Source: an uncultured Collinsella sp. (GTDB lineage Bacteria; Actinomycetota; Coriobacteriia; Coriobacteriales; Coriobacteriaceae). Taken from it: 22,553 nucleotides of DNA. The notes beneath the pieces are model-generated. The model was not told the DNA's origin. It did not search any database and was given only the letters and a program-made list of their open reading frames with translations. This document shows positions 6,430 through 14,588 of this stretch, piece by piece (position 1 is the first letter of the stretch; each line of letters opens with the position of its first letter). Position numbers and translations under genes: made by a program. The DNA is taken from positions 1 through 22,553 of the forward strand of contig CAAEOW010000110.1 in NCBI GenBank assembly GCA_900757705.1. The letters run 5' to 3'.

Positions 6430-8346
6430 CTAGGCGCGCTCCTCGATAGCACCGTTTCTATATGCATCGAGCAGCTGGCGCAGGTCCTGGATCTGGCTGC
6501 GGATCTTGACACCGGAATCGGTGTCGCTCACCATGCGGCGACGGTCTGCTTGGTCAAAACGATTGGTCTCGCTCTCGATGTCCACGTTGCGTGTGAGTGC
6601 CTCGGCAACCGTCGTAAAGGCCCGGTGCGACTTGAGGCGGCAGCCGCGCGAGCTCGAGATGAGCGTATAGCCGGCGATACCCGTCTTGGGATGGTAAGCG
6701 CGGCAGAAGCCGCCATCGATGACCAGCAGCTTGCCCTCGGCGCGGATGGGCTGCTCGCCCTTGGTGGTTTTAACGGGCGTGTGGCCGTTGATGATGTGGC
6801 CGGTCGGTGAACATGCCATGGGCGCGACACCAAACTCGCGCATGATGTCGTCGCAGACCGAGGGCGACTTGGTAAGCGTAAAGTACGGGTCCATCGGCTC
6901 GACCCAGGTGCTCTTATCGGCGATATAGGCGCGCTCAAAGGTGCGCACCAGGCGTCCGCTGGCGGGTGAGTTAAAGCCAATCCACAGGTACCACATCCAG
7001 TCGAGAGCGTCGCGGTCGCCCACGCGCCAGGCGCGGCGGGCGATGTGGTCGCAAAAATCGAGATAATCGCGGCCAGCGTGCCAGGTGCCCAGGCATTTCA
7101 TGCTGCTAAAGGTGCCGTCTTCGTTGAGTGGCACGCAGCCATGGAACAGCAGGTTGCCGTTGGCGACCTTGTACATCGAGCCGTGGGTATAGAGGAAATC
7201 GATGTGGCGATGTAGGTGGTCGGCGGTGACAAACTCGGACACGAGCTTGTCGATGATGTGTTGCTCCTGGGGCGTGAGCATGTAGGGGTCCGTCGGGTCG
7301 ACGGTGGGGAAGTCGCTGGTCGTGAGCGGCCACACGCTGCCGTCGGCAAGCGTGACTGTGCCGGCGTCGTGATCGATCTTGTCGAGCAGCAGGCGGTTGG
7401 TCATGTCGAACTCGGGGTGGCGCTGGATAATCTGGCCCTCGAGCTTAAAGAGAAGGACGTTGATGGCTTTAATCAGCGGGCTGATGGGCTCACCGGCGGC
7501 ATAGGTGGCATCGGCAAAGGCGACAAGCTCGCGCAGCGAGATGCCGTAGTCGTTCTCAAGGATCTCGTAATTGTCGTAGCGCAGGTTGTTGCGCAGCACC
7601 GTGGCGATGCAGGCGGGCTCGCCGGCAGCGGCGCCCATCCACAGCAGATCATGGTTGCCCCACTGAATGTCGAGCGAATGATAGGTGAGCAGGCGGTCCA
7701 TAATCTTGGCAGCGCCGCCGCCACGGTCGAAGATATCGCCCACCAAGTGCAGGTGGTCGACGGCGAGGCGCTTGATGAGTGAGGCGAGCGACTCGATAAA
7801 GTCGTCGGCGCTTGCGGTCTCTAGGATGGACTCAACGATGCGCTCGTGATAGCGCACACGATAGTTGTTCTCGTCCGGATGCGTGTGCAGCAGCTCGTCG
7901 ATGATGTAGGCGTAATCGCGCGGGATGGCCTTGCGCACCTTGGAGCGGGTATAGCGGCTCGAAAGCGAGCGGGCGACCACAATGAGCTGGTCGAGCATGG
8001 TCTTGTACCAGGTGGGCGAGTCCTCGCGCCGGCTGCGGACCAGCTCGATCTTCTCGCGCGGATAGTAGATGAGCGTGCACAGCTCGCCCTTTTCGTCAAA
8101 GGTGAGTGTGTCGCCAAAGATCTCGTCGACATGTTCGCGCACGACGCCCGAGCAGTTGTTGAGGATGTGCATAAAGGCTTCGTACTCGCCGTGCACGTCG
8201 CTCATAAAATGCTCGGTGCCTTTGGGCAGGTTGAGAATGGCCGAGAGATTGATGATCTCGGTAAACGCGGATTGCTCGGTGGGAAATTGTCTCGACAGCA
8301 GACGCAGATACTTAAAGTCTTGCGGATTGCGATCGAATGCGACCAT
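6430..8346 (-). CDS. fbp: Fructose-1,6-bisphosphatase, class III
   Basis: This cytoplasmic gluconeogenic enzyme hydrolyses fructose 1,6-bisphosphate to fructose 6-phosphate. At 638 residues it has the usual length of the Firmicutes-type class III family. The calcineurin-like metallophosphatase motifs are present in order: SDVHGEYEAF with D50 and H52, GDIFDRGG near residue 203 and GNHD near residue 230. A later HTPVK motif contributes the last metal-binding His. The ATG at 8346 has GGAAGGTG six nt upstream. The two GtrA genes follow on the same strand. Upstream, a perfect tandem TGATAAAAC repeat lies where a promoter or operator would be expected. Confidence 0.95.
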   Translation of the reverse strand: MVAFDRNPQDFKYLRLLSRQFPTEQSAFTEIINLSAILNLPKGTEHFMSDVHGEYEAFMHILNNCSGVVREHVDEIFGDTLTFDEKGELCTLIYYPREKIELVRSRREDSPTWYKTMLDQLIVVARSLSSRYTRSKVRKAIPRDYAYIIDELLHTHPDENNYRVRYHERIVESILETASADDFIESLASLIKRLAVDHLHLVGDIFDRGGGAAKIMDRLLTYHSLDIQWGNHDLLWMGAAAGEPACIATVLRNNLRYDNYEILENDYGISLRELVAFADATYAAGEPISPLIKAINVLLFKLEGQIIQRHPEFDMTNRLLLDKIDHDAGTVTLADGSVWPLTTSDFPTVDPTDPYMLTPQEQHIIDKLVSEFVTADHLHRHIDFLYTHGSMYKVANGNLLFHGCVPLNEDGTFSSMKCLGTWHAGRDYLDFCDHIARRAWRVGDRDALDWMWYLWIGFNSPASGRLVRTFERAYIADKSTWVEPMDPYFTLTKSPSVCDDIMREFGVAPMACSPTGHIINGHTPVKTTKGEQPIRAEGKLLVIDGGFCRAYHPKTGIAGYTLISSSRGCRLKSHRAFTTVAEALTRNVDIESETNRFDQADRRRMVSDTDSGVKIRSQIQDLRQLLDAYRNGAIEERA

Positions 8347-8666
8347 GAAGCACCTTCCGATATGGTTGATAAAACTGATAAAACAGCGTCAAACGTTTAC
8401 CAGTATGCGCCGGCTTTGTTTCGATTTTGCGCCGGCGGCTGAATTGTCAGTTGAACGGTTTGCTAAATCGATTTAGTTGAGGTTGATGTGTCGGTTAAGT
8501 GGAGACGAAGGGCGTGATTTTGCCCATGTTGGCCCATGGCGGGGATGGGGATGTTCACGATAAAGATAATCAATACGAATGGTTCGCATTGGTAAATAGT
8601 GGACATTTGTATCGTATTTAGGCTTGCTGTGCGATAATTTGCACAGCAATACTTAAGGAGCCTCAT
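8347..8666. other. Divergent intergenic region between fbp and the degV-family gene
   Basis: This 320-bp stretch holds no convincing gene. It contains a tandem perfect TGATAAAAC repeat (8367-8375, 8376-8384), two GCGCCGGC direct repeats near 8407 and 8431, a 14-bp perfect palindrome CTAAATCGATTTAG (8463-8476) and a 26-bp inverted repeat around the degV -10 (8624-8649). A possible minus-strand fbp promoter is TTGACG (plus 8387-8392) with TATCAA (plus 8366-8371), but its 15-bp spacer is short. Confidence 0.6.
8624..8649 (+). promoter_or_regulatory. Promoter and operator-like inverted repeat of the degV-family gene
   Basis: TTGCTGTGC (8624-8632) and GCACAGCAA (8641-8649) are exact reverse complements separated by 8 nt. 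The spacer contains GATAAT (8633-8638) preceded by TGC, an extended -10 element. A dimeric repressor bound here would block the promoter. AAGGAG follows just before the ATG at 8667. Confidence 0.6.
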
Positions 8667-9557
8667 ATGAGTGATTTTGTCCTGACCTGTGAATCCGCCG
8701 CCGATCGAACCCGTGAGTTCTTTGCGTCGCGCAATATCCCTGTCGTGTGTTTTCATTACGAGATTGACGATGTTGTCTATATGGACGATCTGTATCAGTC
8801 GATTACGCCGGACGAGTTTTTTGCCCAGATTGCCGCGGGCGCCATGCCCAAGACGTCTCAGGTGAGCGTGGGTGAGTACGAGGAGTTTTGGGAGCCGTTT
8901 GTTGCCGAGGGTAAAGACGTGCTGCACCTGACGTTGTCGTCGGGTATTTCGGGCACGTATGGATCGGCCTGCGTTGCGGCACAGATGCTCGCGGATCGCT
9001 ATCCTCAGGGCGGCAAGGTGCGCGTCATCGATTCGTTGGCGGCGTCTTCGGGCTTTGGCCTGCTGGCGGAATGTGCCGCCGACGTTCGCGATGGCGGCGC
9101 TTCGCTCGACGAGACGGCCGCTTGGATTGAGGAGCATAAACTCAACCTTCACCACTGGTTCTTCTCGACCGATCTGTCGAGCTACCTACGAGGCGGTCGC
9201 ATTTCGGCCGCAAGCGCGATCATCGGCACGGCGCTTAAGATTTGCCCACTTATGACGGTCGATTGCGAAGGTGGGCTGTCGCCACGTGAGAAGATTCGCA
9301 CTAAGAAGCGCGCGATTTCCGAGATGGCTAAGACCATGATGGCACACGTGCAGGACGGTGCGGAATATTCGGGTAAGTGCATCATGTCGCACTCGTCGTG
9401 CCGCGAGGATGCGGAGGCAGTTGCGGCGCTGATTGAGGAACAGGTTCCGCAGCTTAAAGACAAGATCGAGATCAATAACATCGGTACTCTGATCGGTTCG
9501 CACACCGGACCTGGTACGGTGGCGCTCTTCTTTATGGGCGACAAGCGCGTGGATTAG
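8667..9557 (+). CDS. DegV-family fatty-acid-binding protein
   Basis: This 296-residue protein has the DegV fold signatures: TCESAAD at the N-terminus (usually TDS-x-x-D), SSGISGTYGSA in the first half, YLRGGRIS in the middle and a C-terminal IGSHTGPGTVALFF. Members bind a single fatty acid; some (FakB) present it to a fatty-acid kinase for phospholipid synthesis. Whether this copy is a FakB cannot be decided, as no fakA is nearby. The start is secure, with AAGGAG 6 nt before the ATG. The gene is monocistronic, bounded by an operator-like promoter upstream and a strong hairpin downstream. Confidence 0.93.
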   Translation: MSDFVLTCESAADRTREFFASRNIPVVCFHYEIDDVVYMDDLYQSITPDEFFAQIAAGAMPKTSQVSVGEYEEFWEPFVAEGKDVLHLTLSSGISGTYGSACVAAQMLADRYPQGGKVRVIDSLAASSGFGLLAECAADVRDGGASLDETAAWIEEHKLNLHHWFFSTDLSSYLRGGRISAASAIIGTALKICPLMTVDCEGGLSPREKIRTKKRAISEMAKTMMAHVQDGAEYSGKCIMSHSSCREDAEAVAALIEEQVPQLKDKIEINNIGTLIGSHTGPGTVALFFMGDKRVD

Positions 9558-9621
9558 CGTTCGTGCGCTGACTGTCAGTTTTAACAGCTGCGCTTGTCAC
9601 TCCTGACATTCGAAAACAGAA

Positions 9622-9654
9622 AAGGCCCGTCCCGTTGTTTGCGGGGCGGGCCTT
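9622..9654. terminator. Bidirectional terminator
   Basis: AAGGCCCGTCCCG (9622-9634) pairs with CGGGGCGGGCCTT (9642-9654). The minus-strand reading continues TTTTCTGTTTT, a good T-tract for the TIM-barrel gene ending at 9665. On the plus strand the tail is weaker but would serve the degV-family gene. Confidence 0.85.
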
Positions 9655-9664
9655 GCTGTTGCGG

Positions 9665-10756
9665 TTAGCGTTTCTTTCCGCGGAAGAAGAAGCCGTGCAG
9701 CGAGGGCTTGAGTCCGCGGTTGGCGCGACGTTCCTCGATATGATCGTGGATCGAAGCGACGCGCTCGATGACCTCGTCGGGAATCGGCACGTCGGGATTC
9801 ATATTCTCGACCTGGCTGACCTCGGCGGCGGCGACCTGGTCGATAATGGGCACATCGTCGCGCGAGATGACGGGCGTGGCGTCTTCCTTCATCTTACGGT
9901 AGCGCTGCATCATGTCGGTCTGCAGCTGCTGGGCCGAAGGCGGCGTCCAAATGATGGCGTTGGCGCCGGCGGCGATGGTCTCACGGATGCTCTCGGGCGT
10001 CTTGCCGCCCGGTGCGATGAGCGGCAGGTTGGGATAGTGCTCGCGCAGCTCGCGCAGGACCTGGGGCGTGTTCTTGCCGGCCGCGATGTTGAGGATCTTG
10101 GCTCCGGCGCGCACTTTGGCGTGAGCATCGTCGTCGCAACGTACGACCGTGGCGATGACGGGGATGTCGGCGATGTTGGTGATGTGCTCGATCATTTCGG
10201 CAGTGGCAGGGGAGTTGACCACACAGCCCGCCGCGCCCTGCATCTCGGAGACGGCTGCCATCTGTACGGAGCGCTTACCGGTCGTAGTTCCGCCGCCCAC
10301 GCCTACAAAGACCGGGCACTCGGCAACGGTCAACAACGCCTGCGTAATGGCCGGCTGTGGCGTGAAGGGGTAAACGGCAAAGACGGCATCGGCGTTGGAG
10401 TTGCGGATGACCGCGACGTCGGTGGTGTAGATAAGCGACTTGATGCGACGACCGAAGAGCGTAAAGCCGCTGGCCTCCTCGATCTCATCGGGCATGCGGA
10501 GAGCCGCCTTGCGCAGACGCCCGTCGATGGGCAGCGGCTCCATGGGCAAAAGGCCGTTGGGAGTTACGGCCACCTGGGGCTCGGTAAATTCGTCTGCAAG
10601 TTCTACCTCGGAGAAGTCGACCGAGGCGACGATGTCCTCGTGAACCTCGGCGGGAACATCGATGGGGGCTTGGTCGTTTGCCGTGACTGACGTGTCGAAG
10701 GAGCTGGTGCCGACAAAGGCGTCGACGCGCTCGTTTAGGTCGTTGAGGGTATCCAT
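9665..10756 (-). CDS. Predicted TIM-barrel protein of unknown specificity
   Basis: This 363-residue protein has a 70-80-residue acidic N-terminal extension before the barrel. The core shows alternating strands and helices with GVGGGTTTGKRS, GAKILNIAAGK, LIAPGGKTPESI and GANAIIWTPP, typical of a (beta-alpha)8 barrel with Gly-rich phosphate- or flavin-binding loops. I do not recognise the exact family, so no reaction is assigned. The C-terminal 90 residues are polar and end in a basic FFFRGKKR tail. There is no signal peptide, so it is probably cytosolic. The ATG at 10756 has only a weak SD (GAG). It is a single gene divergent from a small membrane-protein gene. Confidence 0.75.
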   Translation of the reverse strand: MDTLNDLNERVDAFVGTSSFDTSVTANDQAPIDVPAEVHEDIVASVDFSEVELADEFTEPQVAVTPNGLLPMEPLPIDGRLRKAALRMPDEIEEASGFTLFGRRIKSLIYTTDVAVIRNSNADAVFAVYPFTPQPAITQALLTVAECPVFVGVGGGTTTGKRSVQMAAVSEMQGAAGCVVNSPATAEMIEHITNIADIPVIATVVRCDDDAHAKVRAGAKILNIAAGKNTPQVLRELREHYPNLPLIAPGGKTPESIRETIAAGANAIIWTPPSAQQLQTDMMQRYRKMKEDATPVISRDDVPIIDQVAAAEVSQVENMNPDVPIPDEVIERVASIHDHIEERRANRGLKPSLHGFFFRGKKR

Positions 10757-10906
10757 GGAGGCTCGATTCTATGTGATGACGGCCGGCAGGGTGCCGGCAG
10801 CATTGTACTTGCTAAATCGTTTGACGAGTTGATTTTTCCCCGCCGTGCCATCCGTTAGACCGAAGGGCCGGCGAACGTGAAGGAGCTGTGGTGGCGGGTA
10901 TTGAGG

Positions 10907-10915
10907 TGCTATCTT
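10907..10915 (+). promoter_or_regulatory. Candidate extended -10 promoter for the small membrane protein
   Basis: TGC followed by TATCTT matches an extended -10 element 33 nt before the ATG at 10948. No good -35 is seen. The gap 10757-10947 otherwise shows no gene. Confidence 0.35.
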
Positions 10916-10947
10916 GAAAGTCCCGTTTAAAAGAGAGGTGACGCGGA

Positions 10948-11118
10948 ATGGAATTCACAGCAATGTTGGGCTCGATTGGCCTATGCGTGGGCGCAATCGT
11001 TGCCGCCGCGGTCATCTATTTTGTGGTTACGGCCATTAAGGGCAAAAGAGCCGAGCGCAAGGAACGCGAGGCGCTTAAGCAGCACCGTGACCAGCAGGAC
11101 AAGCGCGCACGGGAATAG
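10948..11118 (+). CDS. Small single-pass membrane protein (56 aa)
   Basis: The protein has a short N-terminus, one strong membrane helix (about residues 7-30, from LGSIGLCVGAIVAAAV to VVTAI) and a highly charged Lys/Arg/Glu/Gln helix (31-56) predicted to be cytoplasmic. AGAGGTG lies 7 nt before the ATG. It is flanked by an extended -10-like sequence and does not overlap a larger gene, so it is unlikely to be chance. No family is recognised. The shape resembles small regulators or scaffolds of membrane complexes, but no function can be assigned. Confidence 0.72.
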   Translation: MEFTAMLGSIGLCVGAIVAAAVIYFVVTAIKGKRAERKEREALKQHRDQQDKRARE

Positions 11119-11142
11119 CTTGTTGAGTTTTGAATCCGTGCG

Positions 11143-12246
11143 CTAGCCGCGTTTTCGGACCAGGGCGATGTAGAAGCCCTCAAAGTCGCGGCTGGGCGGG
11201 ATGGTGAGCGTGCCGGGCATGCCGTTGGTGATGGCCGATACCTGACCCGCGGCGATTGCCTCGGTGAGAGCGTTGGACTCGATGCGCGGCTCCTCGCCGG
11301 CATCCTGGGCGCGGCGTGCTTCGCTTTTGCTCGGCGTGCCGTCGAGGGGGATGAGCTCGCAGTCCATGTGCTTGTCGAGGGCCTCTTGCAGGGCGTCCTC
11401 GTTTTCCTGCGGCAAGATCGAACAAGTCGAATAGACGAGCGTTCCGCCCGGTTTGAGGGCTCCCATGGCGCGGTCCAGAAGTGCTCGCTGCGAGCGGGCG
11501 CACTTGCCGAGCAACTGCTCGGTGAGGCCGCGCAGGCTCTTTTCGTTGCCGCTGATGACGGTGCCCGTGCCGGTGCAGGGAGCGTCGAGCAGGATGCGGT
11601 CAAAGCGGAAGAATTCGTCGAGCTCGCGTGCGTCGATGCGCATGACGGGCACGTTTTTGGCGCCCTGGCGGTGGAGGTTGGACTCAAGCTTTTCGGCGCG
11701 GGGAATGCTCATCTCGCAGGCCGTGAGGTGTGCCTGGCCCTGGGTGAGGGCGGCGATCTGCGTCGTCTTGCCACCGGGGGCTGCGCACATGTCCAGGATG
11801 TCCTCGCCTGCCTGGGCGCCCAGGACCAACGGCGGCATCATGGACGACAGGCTTTGCAAGTAGATTTTGCCGTCGCGGTAGATGTCGAGGTCCCATAGGT
11901 CGGAAACCTGGGCCTCGGGCAGGATGAAAGCGTCCGGGTACCATGCGACGGGGCGGTGGGCGATGCCGGCTGCGTCGAGTGCGGCGGCGATGTCCTCGGC
12001 GGTCGCCTTGAGCGTGTTGGCGCGCAGCGTGACCGGGCGCGTGGCAGCGGCACCGAAGCCCTCGATCATGAGCTGAGCATCGGCGGGTGCATAGGCGCCG
12101 GCGACCGTGTCGACCATAAAGCGCGGCAGGTCGGCGGCGGAGTGTTGGGCGGCAAGCTGGTCGGAAAGCTCGGTAGCGGCAAACTGCCTAAGCTTGAGCT
12201 CGGCCTTGACCTGCTTTTTCTGCTTACGACGACGCGGCTTGGACAT
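11143..12246 (-). CDS. RNA cytosine-C5 methyltransferase, NOL1/NOP2/Sun (RsmB/RsmF) family
   Basis: This 367-residue SAM-dependent enzyme probably methylates a cytosine in 16S rRNA or tRNA. The N-terminus is very basic (MSKPRRRKQKKQ) and suits RNA binding. A PUA/N1-like region includes RANTLKATAED. The Rossmann core has the SAM motif DMCAAPGGKTTQ, the family motif DAPCTGTGT with one catalytic Cys, and YSTCSI with the second. The conserved end FEGFYIALVRK is present. The ATG at 12246 has GGAAGGAAAG upstream. It follows the MetRS-like gene on the same strand with a 59-nt gap, so co-transcription is plausible. Which nucleotide it modifies cannot be read from the sequence. Confidence 0.9.
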   Translation of the reverse strand: MSKPRRRKQKKQVKAELKLRQFAATELSDQLAAQHSAADLPRFMVDTVAGAYAPADAQLMIEGFGAAATRPVTLRANTLKATAEDIAAALDAAGIAHRPVAWYPDAFILPEAQVSDLWDLDIYRDGKIYLQSLSSMMPPLVLGAQAGEDILDMCAAPGGKTTQIAALTQGQAHLTACEMSIPRAEKLESNLHRQGAKNVPVMRIDARELDEFFRFDRILLDAPCTGTGTVISGNEKSLRGLTEQLLGKCARSQRALLDRAMGALKPGGTLVYSTCSILPQENEDALQEALDKHMDCELIPLDGTPSKSEARRAQDAGEEPRIESNALTEAIAAGQVSAITNGMPGTLTIPPSRDFEGFYIALVRKRG

Positions 12247-12305
12247 CCGTCTTTCCTTCCCGTCCCAAATAGACTACTTTCCGGGCACGACGCTGCTGGC
12301 GTGCT

Positions 12306-14456
12306 TTAGTACTGGCTCTCGTGCTTGCTGAAGAAGTCGAAGCGCGGGGGCAGCGGCTTCACGCGGTGCTCGCCGGGCTTCTCGCCCAGGCTCTCCACAA
12401 ACTCGTCCGTGGAGGCAAAGATGCTATCCCAACTAAAGAAGGCGACCGGATCGACGTCGAAGTACTCGCAGATGAGCTCGCAGCCGGCCGGGACAATGCC
12501 GTGCATGAGCACGGTCGCCACACGCAGCTCGGTAAAGGCGTCGACGAGGGCCTGCTTCATGGCGGCGTTGGCTGGTTCGCCCTCGAGCTTGTTGGCGGCC
12601 TTGGAGGCGTCGCTCCAGCGCTTGTTGGCGGCACGCAGGTAGTCGTCGCACACGGCAAGCGCGCGGTGCGTCTCGAACTTGTACATGGCCTGCTCAAAGG
12701 CGAGAGCGGCCTGCTCGGCAGCCTCGACCACGGCGGCGGAGGCGGCACCGGCGGGGATGCAGCCGTTGCGATAGGGGCTCTCGTCGCCCTCCTTGATGGC
12801 GACGCCGTAGAAGCAGCTGCGGGCCAGGCGGTTGAAGACGCCGGTCAGCAGCGCGCTCTCCTTAAGGGCCGGATCGATGACGCGCTTGTCGTCGCAGGCA
12901 CGCACCTCGTTGCCGTCCTTGTCCTTGCCGGTCACGCGCGTGTCGTATGCCTTGGGACTAAAGCTCACCGGCTTCTCGGACAGGCCGAGCGACAGCCAGT
13001 GCGCGCGCATCTGCTCGCAGGTGTAGTGGTTGAGCAGGTCGTCTGCCGGCGGGGGAGGCGTCTGCGAGGACGAGCTCGCCTTTTTGCCCATGTAGAGCAG
13101 GTGATAGCAGGCGCTGACGGTGCTCTGCGTAAGGTCCCAGCCCAGGGCCTCCCACATGGCGGTTTGCGCGATGCAGTAGAAATAGATGTTGTCCTGACCG
13201 ATGAACTGATAGATCTGCGCGTCGTCAGAGCACCACCAGTCGCGCCAGTCGAGCGAGCTGTGCTGGTAGGTGGGCGCGGGGACCTGCGTGGAATCGGCGG
13301 CGGGCTCGCCCATGAGGGCGGCATCCTGGGCGGCGACGCCCTCGGTCACGCCGGCGGCACGGGCGTCGCGGGCGAGTACGGTGCGGGTGTAGCTGATGGG
13401 CGCCCACAGGCTCTCGGGCCAGCACCAGCAGGTGACGTCGGTCACGCCGTCGACCTCGGGCACCGGAACGCCCCAGTCGATGTTGCCGGTGATGCGGAAG
13501 GGCACGAGCGCCTTGCCGCTGCGGAAGCGCACGCCGCCGTTGGCGAGCACCGCGTGGGCGTCGTCGCGCTCTTTCCAGCTGGGGAAGGTGACGGTAAAGC
13601 TGCTCTTGTTGCCCTCGGGCTCCAGCACGGTGTGTTCGGGGAGCTGGTCCTCGACGGCATCGAAGGCCTCGCGGAACTTATTCTGGATGTAGAGCTGAGC
13701 CGGCAGCAGCCACTCCTCCATGGTCTTGGAGACCACGGAGCGAACCTGCGGGTTCTGGGCGAGCTTGGCGGTGTAGGTCTTCATAAAGTCGAGGTAGGCC
13801 GGCAGGTCGAAGTAGAGGTTGTCGACCGGGCGCAGCTCGGGCACCTCGCCGGTGAGCTGGCTCTTGGGTGCGATAAGCTCCTCGGGCTCAAACTGGTGAC
13901 CCAAGTCGCACTCGTCGGCGTACGCCTTCTCGGACTTGCAGCCCTGGATGGGGCAGCGGCCAATCACCTGGCGGCCGTTGAGGAATGTGCCGGCCTTGGC
14001 GTCGTAGAACTGCAGCGTGGAGCGCTTGGAGATGGTGCCCTGCTCGTGCAGGCGCTCGATAATCTCGGCGGTAACCTCGTTGTGAATCTGCGCAGCCGGC
14101 TCAAGGCCCGAGCCGCCGTAGATATCGCAGCTGATGTTGTAGTTGTTGAGGGTCGCGGCCTGGCGGGAGTGGTTGGACTCGACGTACTCGCTAATGGACT
14201 TGTCGTAGCCCTCGTTCTCCTTGAGCTTGCGGTAGCTCTCCATGATGGGCGAGCCGTAGCAGTCGGTGCCCGAGGTGAAGATGACGTTCTCGCGGCCCAG
14301 ACGGTCGCGCAGGAAGCGGGCGAAGAAGTCGGCCGGGACAAAGACGCCGCCGACGTGGCCAAAGTGCAGGCCCTTGTTGCCATAGGGCTCGCCGGCGGTA
14401 ACGATGGCGCGGCGCGGCCAGCTGGGACGGTCGTTCATGGAGTATTTGGATGCCAT
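12306..14456 (-). CDS. Methionyl-tRNA-synthetase-like class I tRNA ligase (divergent type)
   Basis: This 716-residue class I aminoacyl-tRNA-synthetase-like protein charges tRNA with an amino acid, most likely methionine. HFGH (31-34) is the HIGH motif. A zinc knuckle keeps three Cys and one His (GRCPIQGC, then DECDLGH) where MetRS usually has four Cys. GQDNIYFYCIAQTAMWEALG matches the MetRS active-site helix. The KMSKS loop is replaced by GKKASSSS (457-464), followed by QTPPPP. A C-terminal helical anticodon-binding domain follows. There is an Ala/Gly-rich insertion near ARAAGVTEG. The start at 14456 has AAGGAG 4 nt upstream; in-frame ATGs further upstream have no SD. Whether it is the sole MetRS of the cell cannot be known here. 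Confidence 0.85.
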   Translation of the reverse strand: MASKYSMNDRPSWPRRAIVTAGEPYGNKGLHFGHVGGVFVPADFFARFLRDRLGRENVIFTSGTDCYGSPIMESYRKLKENEGYDKSISEYVESNHSRQAATLNNYNISCDIYGGSGLEPAAQIHNEVTAEIIERLHEQGTISKRSTLQFYDAKAGTFLNGRQVIGRCPIQGCKSEKAYADECDLGHQFEPEELIAPKSQLTGEVPELRPVDNLYFDLPAYLDFMKTYTAKLAQNPQVRSVVSKTMEEWLLPAQLYIQNKFREAFDAVEDQLPEHTVLEPEGNKSSFTVTFPSWKERDDAHAVLANGGVRFRSGKALVPFRITGNIDWGVPVPEVDGVTDVTCWCWPESLWAPISYTRTVLARDARAAGVTEGVAAQDAALMGEPAADSTQVPAPTYQHSSLDWRDWWCSDDAQIYQFIGQDNIYFYCIAQTAMWEALGWDLTQSTVSACYHLLYMGKKASSSSQTPPPPADDLLNHYTCEQMRAHWLSLGLSEKPVSFSPKAYDTRVTGKDKDGNEVRACDDKRVIDPALKESALLTGVFNRLARSCFYGVAIKEGDESPYRNGCIPAGAASAAVVEAAEQAALAFEQAMYKFETHRALAVCDDYLRAANKRWSDASKAANKLEGEPANAAMKQALVDAFTELRVATVLMHGIVPAGCELICEYFDVDPVAFFSWDSIFASTDEFVESLGEKPGEHRVKPLPPRFDFFSKHESQY

Positions 14457-14537
14457 GGGACTCCTTCGCATAAGGTGAGAGCGCGGCCGGGCGCGGGGCT
14501 CGGCGGCGCAGTGGTCAATTCGTGCATATCGTTCGAC

Positions 14538-14548
14538 ATTATCGCACA
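14538..14548 (-). promoter_or_regulatory. Candidate promoter of the MetRS-like gene
   Basis: Read on the minus strand this is TGTGCGATAAT, an extended -10 (TGC + GATAAT). It is identical to the 11 bases at the degV-family promoter (8628-8638). It lies 82 nt before the ATG at 14456. No clear -35 is visible. Confidence 0.45.
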
Positions 14549-14588
14549 TGCGGACGGGTACGTGGCAGGGGCGCTATCCTAAGATGCT

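Noticed and set aside
8404..8476. 23-codon plus-strand frame in the fbp-degV gap
   Set aside because: It has no SD and is only the tail of an antisense frame from fbp.
9635..10690. Plus-strand open frame opposite the TIM-barrel gene
   Set aside because: It begins inside a terminator and gives a Gly/Asp/His-rich product with no domain. The minus strand has ordered barrel motifs.
12321..14582. Plus-strand open frame of 753 codons opposite the MetRS-like gene
   Set aside because: The product is a Gly/Ala/Val/Leu-rich string typical of antisense frames in GC-rich DNA. The minus-strand synthetase motifs decide the strand.
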